Of a stretch of DNA of 64,000 nucleotides, positions 33,236-45,129 are shown in pieces; within the stretch, counting starts at the first letter, position 1; every line of letters begins with the position of its first letter. This DNA comes from Poronia punctata (Eukaryota > Ascomycota > Sordariomycetes > Xylariales > Xylariaceae): the NCBI GenBank assembly GCA_022579005.1, contig MU401524.1, positions 62,001-126,000 of the forward strand. Direction: 5' to 3'. A program made the translations under genes and the position numbers. The notes below the pieces were generated by a model. That model ran no database searches. It was not told where the DNA came from and saw only the letters and a list, made by a program, of their open reading frames with translations.

Positions 33236-34493
33236 CGCCCCCGAGTAAACTCACTTGGGCTTGTCTGTCCGCGCGCGATATTGATTTATCCAGTACGCAG
33301 CCTCGAGTTCTGCCTCCCCTCCGATTTCGCCGACCAGTGCTATAGCTTCCGTGTCCGGGTCCTCTGTCAATATCTGTAGCCCGTCTTTGAGCGTCGTGCC
33401 GGGTAGGATGTCTCCTCCTACCCCTATACACATGCTCTGACCTAGACCAGACCTTAAGGTGGAAGCGGCAGCTTTTGTAGGGGTTGATTGATTAGTATTT
33501 ATCTCTTGTTTTCGCTTGTTGTGTGACATAATTTGGGGTAAAGTATATCTTAGGTATCTTACTTTCATAACTCAGAGTACCTGATCTGGCGACAATTCCT
33601 ACCCGCCCCGGTTCGAAGCAGGGTAACGGTTGGAAACCTGAAGAATGAACGTGTGAGTAAGCGAGACAAACTAGGTAATAGAATAAAGCTCTCTGTGTGT
33701 GTGCGCGGTACTAACCTATTCTGCATTTCCCTACGGCTGATATGAGACCAGGAGAATTGGCGCCGACAAGCCTTGACTTGGATTGTGATTTCAACATGGC
33801 GTGTATCTAATTGTAGGGGGATCTTTCAGCATCGTGATATCTCTGGTGTTTAAGAAAGGGGGGGGGTTCCAATTCTTACTTACCCGTAACATGTCATGCA
33901 AAGGAATATGTTCCGCAACAGCAACAATCAGAGGGACCTCGGCCTCGATGGCCTCCTCGATAGCAGCCGTAGCTTGATGTGCTGCGACATAGATTCCTGT
34001 CGCGTCGGGTTTGAGGACCTCCATGGCCTACAACACGGGACGAATTTTATTTTAGTCCAGCGTCCGTCGGATAGATAGATAGATAGATAGATAGAATACA
34101 TCCGCGCTTACCTTGCGAACGGTAGGAAGAACAGGTCTACCGAGATGTTCCCCTTCGAATCCAGGACGCACACCACCCACGATGTTGGTTCCCCATTCTA
34201 TAGATTCCTTGGCGTTGGCTGTTGCTTGTTTACCTGTTATTTGAAATCAATTAGTTTAGTTTTGGATCGGATTAAAAAGATTGAGAGGCAGAGAAGACCA
34301 AAAAAAAAAAAAAAAAAAACAACGAACCGGTAAAGCCTTGGAATATCACTCGTGTATGTTTTCCTATCTTTAGATTTCCGAGCGTTGAATCGTAGGAAGT
34401 AGGAGGAGTAGAAGTTGCGACGAATGATCGGACGTGCCTCGGTAACTTCCAATTCGGACCCGGGCTGGGACGGGGTACCGCGTTACGTATCAT
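31574..34493 (-). CDS. Fused succinyl-CoA-synthetase-like alpha/beta protein
   Basis: Eight exons (34493-34328, 34233-34112, 34027-33884, 33806-33716, 33637-33563, 33471-33255, 32970-31926, 31810-31574) give 698 aa. The alpha-like half has a basic, presequence-like N-terminus, the CoA-binding Rossmann part (VIFQGFTGKQAT) and the ligase part with NSPGLIS, RSGTLSYE and GVGGD. The phosphohistidine motif GHAGA gives active-site candidate His291. A basic Ser/Arg-rich linker (331 to about 390) joins a beta-like half. That half keeps the CoA-ligase domain (NIGTLVNGAGLAMNT, NFLDTGGKAT, VNIFGGLTLGDMIARG), but its ATP-grasp part appears shortened, with about 310 residues instead of about 390. Classical synthetases use two separate subunits converting succinyl-CoA and ADP/GDP to succinate and ATP/GTP in mitochondria. 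The substrate of this fused form is not established here. The 284 nt sixth intron contains the assembly gap. Confidence 0.88.
32971..33254. other. Assembly gap with homopolymer runs inside an intron
   Basis: Ten Ns at 33151-33160 are flanked by a 48-base G run (33044-33091) and long C runs (33176-33240). All of it lies within the sixth intron of the fused synthetase gene. The sequence at 33092-33150 resembles a corrupted copy of the exon at 33264-33322. The true intron length is therefore unknown. Confidence 0.9.
34070..34094. repeat. (GATA)n microsatellite in an intron
   Basis: About six GATA units within the second intron of the fused synthetase gene. Confidence 0.95.
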
Positions 34494-35818
34494 GTCTTCC
34501 ACGCGGTTTTTTTTTGGTTTTTAATGAATCTCACTTTTCAAGTATTCTGTATACCGCGACTACCTATGTACTCATTTGGTTTCAAGGTGTACATATAATA
34601 TGCGAGTATTTTTTAAAGATTCGACTTTGAAAAATGTCCGGGTAAGGTCCATCTCATGCTGCTTCTTGTTAATACATGAAGTCGGACACATTCCATCATC
34701 CATGTCTCCTAAATCCTAATAACCTAGCGCTAAACAAGGGGTAGAGTGGCTACTAAAGTAGATTAGGTAGGTACTTCGCGATCCACTTCACCCCCAGATA
34801 GTTTAGACCCCGAACTCAGCATACCTTAAGTACCTAAGTACGTACACGTATGTGAGCAGTTGAATGCGAGACAACTTTACAAGTATTGTAAGCATTCTGA
34901 AATCACAAGTTGCAATTGGAGGTGGATGGGAAAATTGTAGATATTATTTTACTGTAGATATACCGTGCGTAGTCGTCTATATGACGCGATATAGTCCGTC
35001 TGAGTACTCTTAGGTATATCTAAGTACCTAGTCACCATATGTTAAGTATGCAGCTTCTTCAAGATGGTCACGACCTGTGACCTGGGTAGGTATGTAGACA
35101 ACGCGAAGTATCAAGTGGCAGTTTCCTACATCATAACCATTATTAGATCCAGGTCCAAAGCTGGCTGTAAACCAAAACAATCTATACATACATAAGAGGT
35201 TATTAGTGCAACTGGCTGGAAGAGAAAAATGTATATTTCAGACCGACAGAAGCTGCAGAAAGGGACCGGCGGTATTTCATCAAAGGCTAAGCTAGCTGCT
35301 ACCTAAGTTACTCGTATGTAACCTAGGTAGATGAAAAATAGGGGTATATCTAGGATGGACGTTGTCGTTGGCGGGATTGTACGAGTAGATACGTTAATAA
35401 TTGGGTGGCACCGGTGTATTGCTTTTGACTCCCGTGTACCTCGTCCAAATATGCGTACTCAATGTGTGTTGGAGGGTACCTATGAGCAAAAGTCGAAGCC
35501 ATCAGCAAATGTCGTATGTGTACACACAAAGAACATCAACATTGGGGTGAAATGTATCGTTTTGTTTCTGTTCTCAAGCATAGGCGACGGATATTTTCCC
35601 CTCTCGGACATAATATGACCTGATACCACCGAGCTTAGAAATACGAGAAAGAGGCAAACAGAAAGAAAGGCAATCGGGATATCGCTCGACCGGTATGAGC
35701 ATGCAATGACAATTCACCCTTAAAATAGACACCCCAGTGTTGTTCATTCCGTATCATTAACTATATCATTTCCCCGGCCTTTACCCGATGATGTGTCCGC
35801 TCTCGCCAAGCCTTTTAT
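34494..35818. other. Intergenic, synthetase promoter and eIF3g 3' flank
   Basis: No gene supported. TACGAGTA (complement of TACTCGTA) is at 35380-35387; several TACCTA/TAGGTA units are scattered. Confidence 0.5.
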
Positions 35819-36888
35819 TTACTGAGCCTTCTTCGCAAATTCGACACGCAGAATCAAATGCTTGAAACCATAACCATCCATCTTGGCACATGCCTTGACG
35901 GCATCGGTCCGGTCCGCGAAGCTGATGAAAGCAAAGCCCTTCGCCATACCCGTATCGCGATCCTTGGCCAAGAACACACGTGTGACACGGCCGAACCGTT
36001 CGAACATGTCGCGAAGCTCGCCTTCCTCGGCCATTTCTGAGACCTGTAATTTTATACATTGTTAGTGACGAGAAACGTAGAAGCCAGCCATGGAAAACCC
36101 ATCCGTTCATGAGGGAAAAAAAGGGGGGGTTTGTGATGAATGGACAGAAAAACTTACGTTGGTGACACGTAGTGTGGCGAGATCGTCCCGCTCTCCGTAC
36201 TTGCCGCCGCTCATCCTCTCGCCAGCACCAGCACGATCTCCTCTGAGAGCAGGAGGTACGTAGCTGCCCTTCTTACCCGCGGCACCACCAGCCGCAGCGC
36301 CGGCAAGGTCGTCCATGCCGGCGGCCGTGTCGGCAGCGACATCGGCGCCGACGGGGGCCATCGTATCTTTGTACGGGCAACGGGCTGTGAAATGTTCGCC
36401 ATTGCAAATACGGCACTTGACCGTCTTGTCCTTGAGTTGTTCCTTCAAGCTGTTGGCGTTGGGGTCCTTGGCCTCCTCCTTGGTGTCTTTTCGCCAGTTG
36501 GTGCTGAGACGGAAGATGATGTTCTCGCCCACCGAGGTCGTGTCCGGCTGGGGACCCGCGCCATCCTTCTCCGAAAGGCCAAACTTGGCCCAGGTCTTGC
36601 GCTCGGCAACGCGGGGGTTGACAACCTCGCGGTGTGTCACTAATCGGATCCGGCGAGTCGTCTTCACCTTTTGCCCATTCTCATTCAGGCGATATGTGAT
36701 ACTTGTCTTGGTGCCGTCTTTGTTCTGGATCGTCTGGGGGGGTGGGAGTTCCGTGGAGACCTCGTCGGCCTCGTCGTCGTCGGCCCAATCTCTGTGGACG
36801 CAGCAATTTGGGGTCAGCATGTCTGGGCCAATCAAGAGTCCTGCGCCCACATGGAATCAACCTACCTATTCTTTGCTGCAGATGCCAT
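35819..36888 (-). CDS. tif35: Translation initiation factor eIF3 subunit g
   Basis: Three exons (36888-36866, 36791-36158, 36043-35819) and introns of 74 and 114 nt give 293 aa. eIF3g is a cytosolic eIF3 subunit that supports scanning and reinitiation. The N-terminal eIF3g domain spans about 8-125 and includes [11 protein letters not shown] and the KTWAKFG segment. A CCHC zinc knuckle uses C134, C137, H141 and C146. A Gly/Ala-rich linker carries the conserved [10 protein letters not shown]-terminal RRM has RNP2 LRVTNVS (split by the last intron) and RNP1 KGFAFISF, ending VEFAKKAQ. The first exon has seven codons plus two bases. The length is normal for a fungal eIF3g. The call is firm. Confidence 0.96.
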
Positions 36889-38167
36889 TTTCGCCTCTTT
36901 TGGTTATTTCTTTATGTTCCTTGAAAAATCGCGGATGCCTCGAGGTTCGGGGGGTTCGTATATCGCGATATATTAAGATGGGGTTCTGCCGTCGTCGGAT
37001 AGTGCAGAGGTCGATTTTTGCGGTTTGGAAATAATTCTGAGCAAACGCAACGCTGTGTGGGGCAAACGAGGTTCGCCCCCGCTATCTCTGTTTATTACTT
37101 AAGTCCGAGGCGTCTAATTATGGTTACGCGCATCTATTGTATAGGCGTTACGTATGTAGGTACTTTCCCATGCAGGATTATCAAACGTCGAGTTGATTAA
37201 GACATAAGATGCTGTGATCTAGTAGGATCTGTTTTGATATTCGAATTTATGAATATTCAGAAACAATAGTTTCAAGCAAGAGAGATTTAATGAATATATA
37301 GAATCGCTTGCTCCCGATTCTTTAATGTTTTGCTGCACTCTTGTAGGTAGGTAGTGGGTACCTAGTTAATCTAGGAGATGTATGCAGCAATCCTATGTTT
37401 TTGTCAGATCCTACCTAGTTGTGCGAGCCCTATTCAAGAACAGCAGAGCCGCCTTGGACATACCTAAGCTCTAATGATCATCTAGTATACTCGTATATGT
37501 GATTGCGATCTTATGAATGGCTTCTATTTTGACGCGCGGTGACATACGAAATTGATACTCCTATATCTTACATAAAACACGTTTGACCCGTAGATAGCGT
37601 ATTGTTCATGGAATCTATCGCGCACTATTCATTACAAGGGTGGGATTCGCTCGGTATTGTAGAGTAGTCGGATTATTCTACAAAAGTCATCATGCAACAG
37701 CTTGCCAGATCCATCCCTCACATCGTTCCTTGAATTTTCCCAAGAGGGATACATGTATAATTGCATTTGTTCTAGTCAAGGGATAGCAGCCGAGATTATG
37801 TAGGAATATCCATGACAATAATAACCTAGAAACCGGCCCGAAAAGCATGATTAGATCCAACTTCTCTTTCATCGAGTCTAAAATATCGCTACCAGATCAT
37901 CCAATATGAAACTTGGGTACTTCCGTTTTCCTGTTAAACCCTGATGGTGTACATGATCTTTCTCTATTCGCCAGCCCTAGGAGACCAGGTTTGTTTCTCG
38001 TCGTCATGGGTTTTACTCTGTGGAGAACTCCAAACTCCACGTATCAGTTATCCCCCAAGTAGGGTGGTCGTAAAAGATCATTAGATGCGTAATTATGTTA
38101 AATATACAATCGAGGTCGTCATCGTCATAAGAGGTCGAGGATAGATGCCACGACAGAAATAGCCCTG
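36889..38167. other. Intergenic
   Basis: No gene supported. It holds the eIF3g promoter and the 3' flank of the PH-domain gene; TACTCGTA occurs at 37488-37495. Confidence 0.5.
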
Positions 38168-40561
38168 TCAAGCTTTTGTGTTGCGACGGGATGATGGAAT
38201 AGGGGGAAGTGCGTAGCTTGGTGGCGGTGCAGGCGGGGGCCCTTCAACTACCTGAGTTGGACTCCGTCTAGGCGTCATGAACTTTGATTGGGAGTCTATC
38301 GCGAGCAACCGAGGCGAAGGCTGCTGGACGGAGGAGCGGGGCGACGGTATCGACCGATTATCGTTATCTGAAGTTCTTGGTCGATTATGCATCGGAGGGC
38401 TTTCGTGTAGGAAAGTTAATCTCCTGTGATGGATACTTTCACTAGCCGACGCTCCTGATAGTCTCCGTCGATCGACATATGAGTCCAACGACGTAGCTGG
38501 GCGACGGATAATATCGTTTATCCTGCTGCTGTCGCCTACATCCGGCTCAACATCTATTCCAAACTCGACTACTCGCTTCCCAGGTTCCTCTTCAGTGGCT
38601 TGGTGCGGGTCTGGCCACGTAGGTATTGTCTCCGAACAAGGTCTAGGCGATGGAGCGCGACGCGAAGCGCCTTTATCAGGCGAGACATCACGCCCCGTCC
38701 TCATACTCGAATCGAGGGAAAGGCTTAAGCTAGGCTCACCAGACCTAGACGACGGGCTCGGTGGGCAGGGAGATAGTGGTGACGGCTGATCAATCACGAT
38801 CGAAAGAGGCCTTGATGTCATGAGCGCCGTGGGCCGTGCTTTTCGCCCAGCCCTGGCGCCTCTCTCATTTTCAAGAGACTGGTGGAGGTAAGCTAAACCA
38901 CCCGTTGAAGACGTGTTCAACGAAAGACGCTTCAAGTTGGTAACATTTGATCCGGAGGACTCGTCGCCATCCTTGTTCAAAGCCGAGACGTAACCGCCAG
39001 ACGGCTGGGGCCGATGCTCGATGGGCGTCTCGAAGGGGGTGAATAAAGCTTGCATAGATTGCCGTCGGTTTGCAATCGCTGCGGCATTGGGTCGTAGACG
39101 CACTTCAGGCACGCTAGAAAGGGTATGTGAATCTTCTCCTTGGCTGCAGAAACTCATCCTGGTAGGAGACGAAGTCGGGGAGGAACATGCCGAGGTAACC
39201 ATAGTTCTCTGGCCCGAGGACATGTATGAGAACCTATGACTGCTGCTGCTGCTGTCCCGCAAGTTATCCAGCCGTTGGCCGTCTATCGACACAACACTAG
39301 CTGTTGTTGACCCGTCATCAATGGTGTAGGCAGAGAAGGGCCGTGCCGAGGCAATGCTGTCATTCGGATCGTTCAAGGCGTTTGCTTGCGTATATGAAAA
39401 GTCACGGGTGACGATGTCCGATAACCGGTCAGGGTCTTCCTCAATAATGGTATCGTGACCCTCTTGGCTGGCATGCGCTTGAAGCGCCACGGCCGGGTCA
39501 CCAGGTTCCGAGCTTTCAGTCTCCGACAGCTTTTTCTTCCCACCAAGAGCCTCGATCTCTTTTCGGAGGACAGCTAGCCAGTCATCCATACTGTCCGGGG
39601 TTTCAAAAATGAGTAACATGTTCGGGACTTGTCTCTTCTCCCTCGTTGATCGCTTCGACCGGACAGGTTTGGGGTCCACCGACGCATTCCCGTCCGAGTC
39701 TATAGTTGAAGCTACATGTAAAACCCAGTGTCGACCCGGAATCAGGTCACTGGCGTAGGCAGCCGAAGTTCTTGTTAGCTGCAAGACTTTTTCCGGCACC
39801 CGGTCAAAGCTCCCTTCGGCGGCATATTGAAGTAGGTGGCCAGATGTGACTAGAACGAATATTTTGCTCGTACACTCCCAGACATTCCTAAATGCCGAGA
39901 TTCTTTGAAATCTCCTTGCCGCATCGTTCTTTAACTCGGACCCCGTCGCACCCTGAGAGGATCTATTGCGTTTTGCGTCGCTAAGCCGTGCAAGAGTTTC
40001 CGCGGAAACATTGCAGGCGGGCAAGGTCGCATGCTTCACTGCTTGCGGGTAGACGCGGAAAAGTGGTGGTGGGTCCCAGGGTGCAGAAATTACTCGGCCG
40101 GTTGCGGGTGCGACCGGGTGGGACCTATCCGTGGGAGACCGGACGACACGGCTATCTAGAGCAGATGGCCGTGAGTCGCCCGGCACACTGCTGTTGAGGG
40201 CTATCTCTGAGCGGGACGAGTGTAACCTGGACGGCCAATTGCCGAGGTCTGCCAAGGATGCCCGGATGCCTGCAGGACGGGAAGTAACCCGTGAAGACTC
40301 CCCATTGTCGGCTCCTGTCTTTCCCGCTTTAGTCCTGCCAAATAAGTTCCTGAGCGCACTCTTGGACTCCCTTTTCGTTGCCCTTTCGGACCGAAGTGAC
40401 GTGCTGCTTTCGTGCTGGGTGATGCTGATGTTGGGTGGGCGTGCCCGCCGTGACTTTGTCGGCCGCTCTTGCGACAAGTCTAATGTGATAGGGGATGCTT
40501 GGAGCTGCATATTGCCCGTTTTTATCGCCCGAGGACCAGTTCCCAAAAGTGTAATGACCAT
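38168..40561 (-). CDS. PH-domain protein, long Ser/Pro-rich fungal type
   Basis: Intronless, 797 aa from the ATG at 40561; the frame upstream has only a TTG. A basic, Ser-rich N-terminal region (TKSRRARPP, KRESKSALRNLFGRTKAGK) precedes a pleckstrin-homology-like domain at about 215-335. That domain is recognised from a strand pattern beginning RFQRISAFRNVWECTSKIFVLVTSGHLLQY and a closing amphipathic helix with the conserved Trp (SMDDWLAVLRKEI). PH domains bind phosphoinositides or proteins at membranes. The remaining 450 residues are low-complexity Ser/Pro/Arg with many possible phosphorylation sites (SPRSS, SPSSRS) and no catalytic motif. It could be a polarity or cortex adaptor, but nothing in the context proves that. 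Confidence 0.82.
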   Translation of the reverse strand: MVITLLGTGPRAIKTGNMQLQASPITLDLSQERPTKSRRARPPNISITQHESSTSLRSERATKRESKSALRNLFGRTKAGKTGADNGESSRVTSRPAGIRASLADLGNWPSRLHSSRSEIALNSSVPGDSRPSALDSRVVRSPTDRSHPVAPATGRVISAPWDPPPLFRVYPQAVKHATLPACNVSAETLARLSDAKRNRSSQGATGSELKNDAARRFQRISAFRNVWECTSKIFVLVTSGHLLQYAAEGSFDRVPEKVLQLTRTSAAYASDLIPGRHWVLHVASTIDSDGNASVDPKPVRSKRSTREKRQVPNMLLIFETPDSMDDWLAVLRKEIEALGGKKKLSETESSEPGDPAVALQAHASQEGHDTIIEEDPDRLSDIVTRDFSYTQANALNDPNDSIASARPFSAYTIDDGSTTASVVSIDGQRLDNLRDSSSSSHRFSYMSSGQRTMVTSACSSPTSSPTRMSFCSQGEDSHTLSSVPEVRLRPNAAAIANRRQSMQALFTPFETPIEHRPQPSGGYVSALNKDGDESSGSNVTNLKRLSLNTSSTGGLAYLHQSLENERGARAGRKARPTALMTSRPLSIVIDQPSPLSPCPPSPSSRSGEPSLSLSLDSSMRTGRDVSPDKGASRRAPSPRPCSETIPTWPDPHQATEEEPGKRVVEFGIDVEPDVGDSSRINDIIRRPATSLDSYVDRRRLSGASASESIHHRRLTFLHESPPMHNRPRTSDNDNRSIPSPRSSVQQPSPRLLAIDSQSKFMTPRRSPTQVVEGPPPAPPPSYALPPIPSSRRNTKA

Positions 40562-43500
40562 AAATCGTTTCCTTTCCTCGAAATTCGAATTCAGGCACTC
40601 TAAAGCCAACGGACGTTAAAGTTGAGCGCGGGCCTCCGAAAAGTCAAGCACACCATATGGGAAAGGCGAATGATGTCTTCGTAGCTAATAAAGGTCGTGT
40701 GCTAGGCTCCGAGAACGTTTGAAGGTGGTGACGAAATATCCGGAACAGCCGTCGTTTTCAAATCGGGATCTCCGTAGTGAATCGCTAGCCTTCAAACCCT
40801 CCTCAAGGTTATGAGGAGTCGTCTTTAACCGATACCGTAAACTTCGATTTCCGAGTAGGGATTCAAGGCTCCTAGTTGTCCGGCGATGCAACTCAACCCA
40901 CACAAAGACGACTAGCCGCACTATGCTTATGGCAACCCTTGGATAGCGCAAGTGATATAATATAAAGTACGAGTCGCCTTGGATTAACAATGACAATATG
41001 AATGCTGACTGTCAACCTCGCAACATCGTCCCCGATAGGCAAAAGATAGCAAGGCCAAGATCGTCAAAAGGCATAGGTGACCGAGTACTATTGTTGGTCA
41101 AGTTTATTTGAACGTGGGAAAAAGAGGTGGATGTGAGAGGAAACACATTTTTCTTCAGTCTGGGATGATGAGCAATGCCGTGCCGGGAACCTTGGAAGCT
41201 GGAGTCTGGGCAACTATTGGAATAATAACCTGGACATAAGCACGAACCGCACGAACCTACAGTACTTGTCTATACATGTGTACATTCCTGGTAGTACCCG
41301 GAGCTAGCTTGAGCGACAGCCTCTCATTTGCTATCCCAGCTTCTAGCCTGTCTTACCACACAATGCTTATTGTACTACTAATCACATATTGGGGTATTGG
41401 TGGGGCCGTTTTGTGGGATCTAGTGTCTGATCCCTGTACTCAGGTACATGCATCTTGTACTCGTAGGTAATACATGTGGCTTAGACTAGAGCCAGAACGA
41501 ATTGATGCTGTTTCTTGGTACCCAGGAACGACTACGCGCTCAGGCCCAGAAATTGGAAATTTGAGACAAACTGTCGGACTCGACAGCCGATCACCCAGCG
41601 CTACAGGAGTGGCCGGTTGAGTCGTTTCTAATAAAAACACAACGCCCACAGACTTAATATTGCGCTAACCTCAGGCTTCTCCTCTGGCTCTTTTGCGTGT
41701 AGGTACATGATGTCAAGACATGCCGGGCAGCTAGTTATCATATGAAGTCTCTCCATCTGCGTCAGCATGTATTAGACCTTGAACATTTGTTAAATCATTC
41801 TCTAGATACTATTGTTTGTCGCTAAGTCCCTAGCCTACCTAGGCCGAGTCAATATTGAGTAACTCAGCCCCAAGGCTAGGGACATTTTGTACGAGTAGTT
41901 TGTCGGCCGCAAAAGTTCGCGGCTGGGTACCTATCTAATGCGGCGGGATCCGGGGGGTATGTATGTGCCACAGAAGGTAGCTCTACCTGTACATTTGGCT
42001 CATTAAACCACCCTTGTATCGTTTCTATCATCGGCAATCCCTAGGGCTACTCATCGATCCTCCCGGTCCATGTGCTTCCAAGGTTCCCCGTGCAAAGTAC
42101 GATAGTGGTGAACCAAAGAGCCGGAAACGAAAGGGGTACTTAGCATACTCGTAGCTTACCTACTATCATGATCGTGTACTGAGTGGGTATGTTTTTCGAA
42201 AAAGACCTTTACTACATAGTATGTAGAGGCAGGTGACGTCGCTTGTACTATAGTCTATATGATGACGACTCCGTTCACTCGGTAGATACTCACCAAGGAA
42301 ACATACCTCGGGCGCTTCGTCTAAAGACTTGCCGAGGAGCAGTGACTGCAACATAGGAATTGTCAGCTAATTAAAAGCAAGTCTTCCCTCGCAGCATTAA
42401 CACCCCACCCACGTACTTGGAAGCAAAAAAGAAAGAAAAAACACCACATGCCATACATTAGGTAATAAGCTCCATAATACCTAATGTACATAGTAAGTTA
42501 TGCCAGCTTACTTGGCAATTTCTTGGATGTGGATTGCGATATTGTTGCCGCCCAGGGCCAGTACGCCAGCCAGGGTTTGCGATGTTATGCGTTGGTGCAA
42601 CGCTACAGAAGGGAAACGCGTTCACGCGTAACCTGTCATACCACCCTCCGGCATATCTAGCGAACCAGCCAACAAACCAAAAAGCACCACGACCAAACTC
42701 GAATTGTTACTCTCTATGATCTTCTTACTACCGATATCCGAGAATGTATATTTTCTCATACCTATTACTGTACGCGGAGTAGTTACCAAAAAATTAGTGG
42801 TGTCAAGTGAACGCCAAAATAATGGGAGAAAAGAAAACCTAGAAAAGTTTTAGAATTCTGCCAAGCCACAGAACACAATTTCGATTGCCTGCTAGGTAAT
42901 GTATTATAGGTAGGTACTCTATGAGTACATGTAAAAACGTGGATACTGTAGGTACATGTAGGTATTTAACCTAACCTAGCAAACCACGCAGAGCACGGCG
43001 TACTTTGGTGTCATTTCATATCTGCAGCCCGTGCTGTAATGACGGGCATGCACATCCATCCTTAAGTACGCACAGATTTCGTCATCCCAGAAATGCAAGT
43101 AGGTTGAGTATTAATTAGTACCTAGGCATCTGTCGTACCCAGCGCCACTTCAGCTCTTACATCTACTCGTAGGTTTAGATAGATCGCCTGCGTTTATTTC
43201 GTTGTATTGGCCGATTTATACTCTAACCTAGGTAGGTAGTACAAGTCAGCTTAAAAGTGATACTAAAGAAGCAAAATAGTAACAAGACTCGGTCTGGGGT
43301 TGTTTCAAGGTAACAAACTACCTGAAGCATTTCACTATTCTGCGCGTACTTGTATATAAGAGATAGGTACACACGAGTACAGGCCCGAGTACAAGTGGTA
43401 TAGCAAAACCGCGCGAGGTAGGCTAGCCACAGCTCTCCACCCTCATCAGGCTGATGGCGCGTCCGGTTCCTGCAGTAGTTCCTGTACTGGATACTATCCA

Positions 43501-45129
43501 GACTACCTAGAATAGACTAGTTTGTGTCCTAGACTAGGACCCCTTGCAAATAACAAGGGAGATGAAAAGGGAGGAGAAACCTCAGAAAAAGCAGACATTG
43601 GTTTTACACGTATGTGCCATGCTTGACAATGAACCTTTACTAGGGGGCCCACCCTTCGTGGTCCCCTCTGTGCCCCCTAGTAATTACAAGTAGTACGTAC
43701 ACGCAGACACTAGAACAAGTTGGCCGTTAGTACAAGTAGGTAGCAGAAAAAGAAGCCGGTAGGACTTCCAAAAAATTACTTTGCGTTTCTAAGTACATGT
43801 AGACATCAATGCACATTTAAGAGACGCATGTAAGACTGAGCGCAAATTACCTATATCATCCCAGCTCCTGCAAGCAAGTTTGCTCATAAATTATTTTGTA
43901 CTTGCTGTAGTTATTTTTGGCACGAATAGATGTTTGCTATACCTATACGAGTACTCGTACATACACGCATGATTAGATTTATGGTACCTAATACAAGACC
44001 AGATTCCAAAAGTCATCGAAACATAACTAACGATAGTGTAAAAATACACTACCGGACCCATATCATCAATCATTCTGCCTTATGGAGTGGACATTCCGGG
44101 CGCCACTTATTATTACACGTAGACTAAATTAACCTTCTAACTCAGTCGAGAGCTCGGTACCTTGGCCAATACTCCAGAGACACTGTGTCTTGCGCCTTTA
44201 TCACCAAGTACTATTTAAGTACCTATCCTTTTGCAATCCTGAAAAATAAAACAAATGGGAGGCATCCTTAATGCGGACCGGTTAGAATAGGATACTTGGA
44301 CCGAGTGGTCCGGTATACCCGGCATCGTGGTGAAAAGCCCTACCTACCCCTACGCACGTTGAGATTCTGACGAATCAAACGAGACTACGGTATTTGCTCG
44401 AGTTTACTAGCCTCTCGAAAAACTAGCCGAATCTCAGCCATCCCAGCATCCACGATAAAAGTACCTACTCGTACCTACTTGGTAAAGGCTGAGTGGTGGC
44501 GGGCGTCTCGGCAATTAAAGAAAGAAAAGAAATAGCAAAAAGCAACTCGGGAGAAACAAAATAATAATAAATAACCCGCCACCTTTTATAAGTATCATTT
44601 GTGGCTCTCGAATCGGAGCAACTCATCTTCCAGCTTCAGTGGCTGTCTGTCGCACGACTTATGTAGGAAAGATTCGGACGCTGTCTAGGTATTCTAGTCT
44701 AGACTACTAGCCCTCGTTTCTTTCATCTTTGTACGCATTTTGCTGCCAACTGCAAAAAGAGCAGGTATGCCCGAGAACCGCCCATCACAGTCGTATCACC
44801 CCAGGAACCCAATCAGACAACACGGAATTCTGTCTCTTTAGATTGACGTGTTTCACGTGTCAGAAACCCCTCTCCTCTTTTGATTAATCGCCGACTTACT
44901 CGCATAGAGGGGTTGCTCAAACTGCTATTGTTCTTGTTTGTCAGTCAGGTATTATGATCATCGTTGTTGTTGGTTTTATATTTAATTGTTTACTATACAT
45001 ATTATTAAATATTATTGATTCACTGGCATGTTGCAAATGTAATTGTATGCGCGGAATAGCCACAACAACAACAACAGACGACACCCCTTCCTGCAGCAAG
45101 GTCGGGGGTGGAGATTGCGGAGAGCCGCA
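40562..45129. other. Gene desert, 4.6 kb
   Basis: No reading frame with family resemblance or sustained coding bias. The region is AT-rich with many TACCTA/TAGGTA, TACTCGTA and GTACATGTA motifs (for example 41890-41897, 43164-43171, 44466-44473). No TIR pair or RNA gene was identified by eye. Confidence 0.5.
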
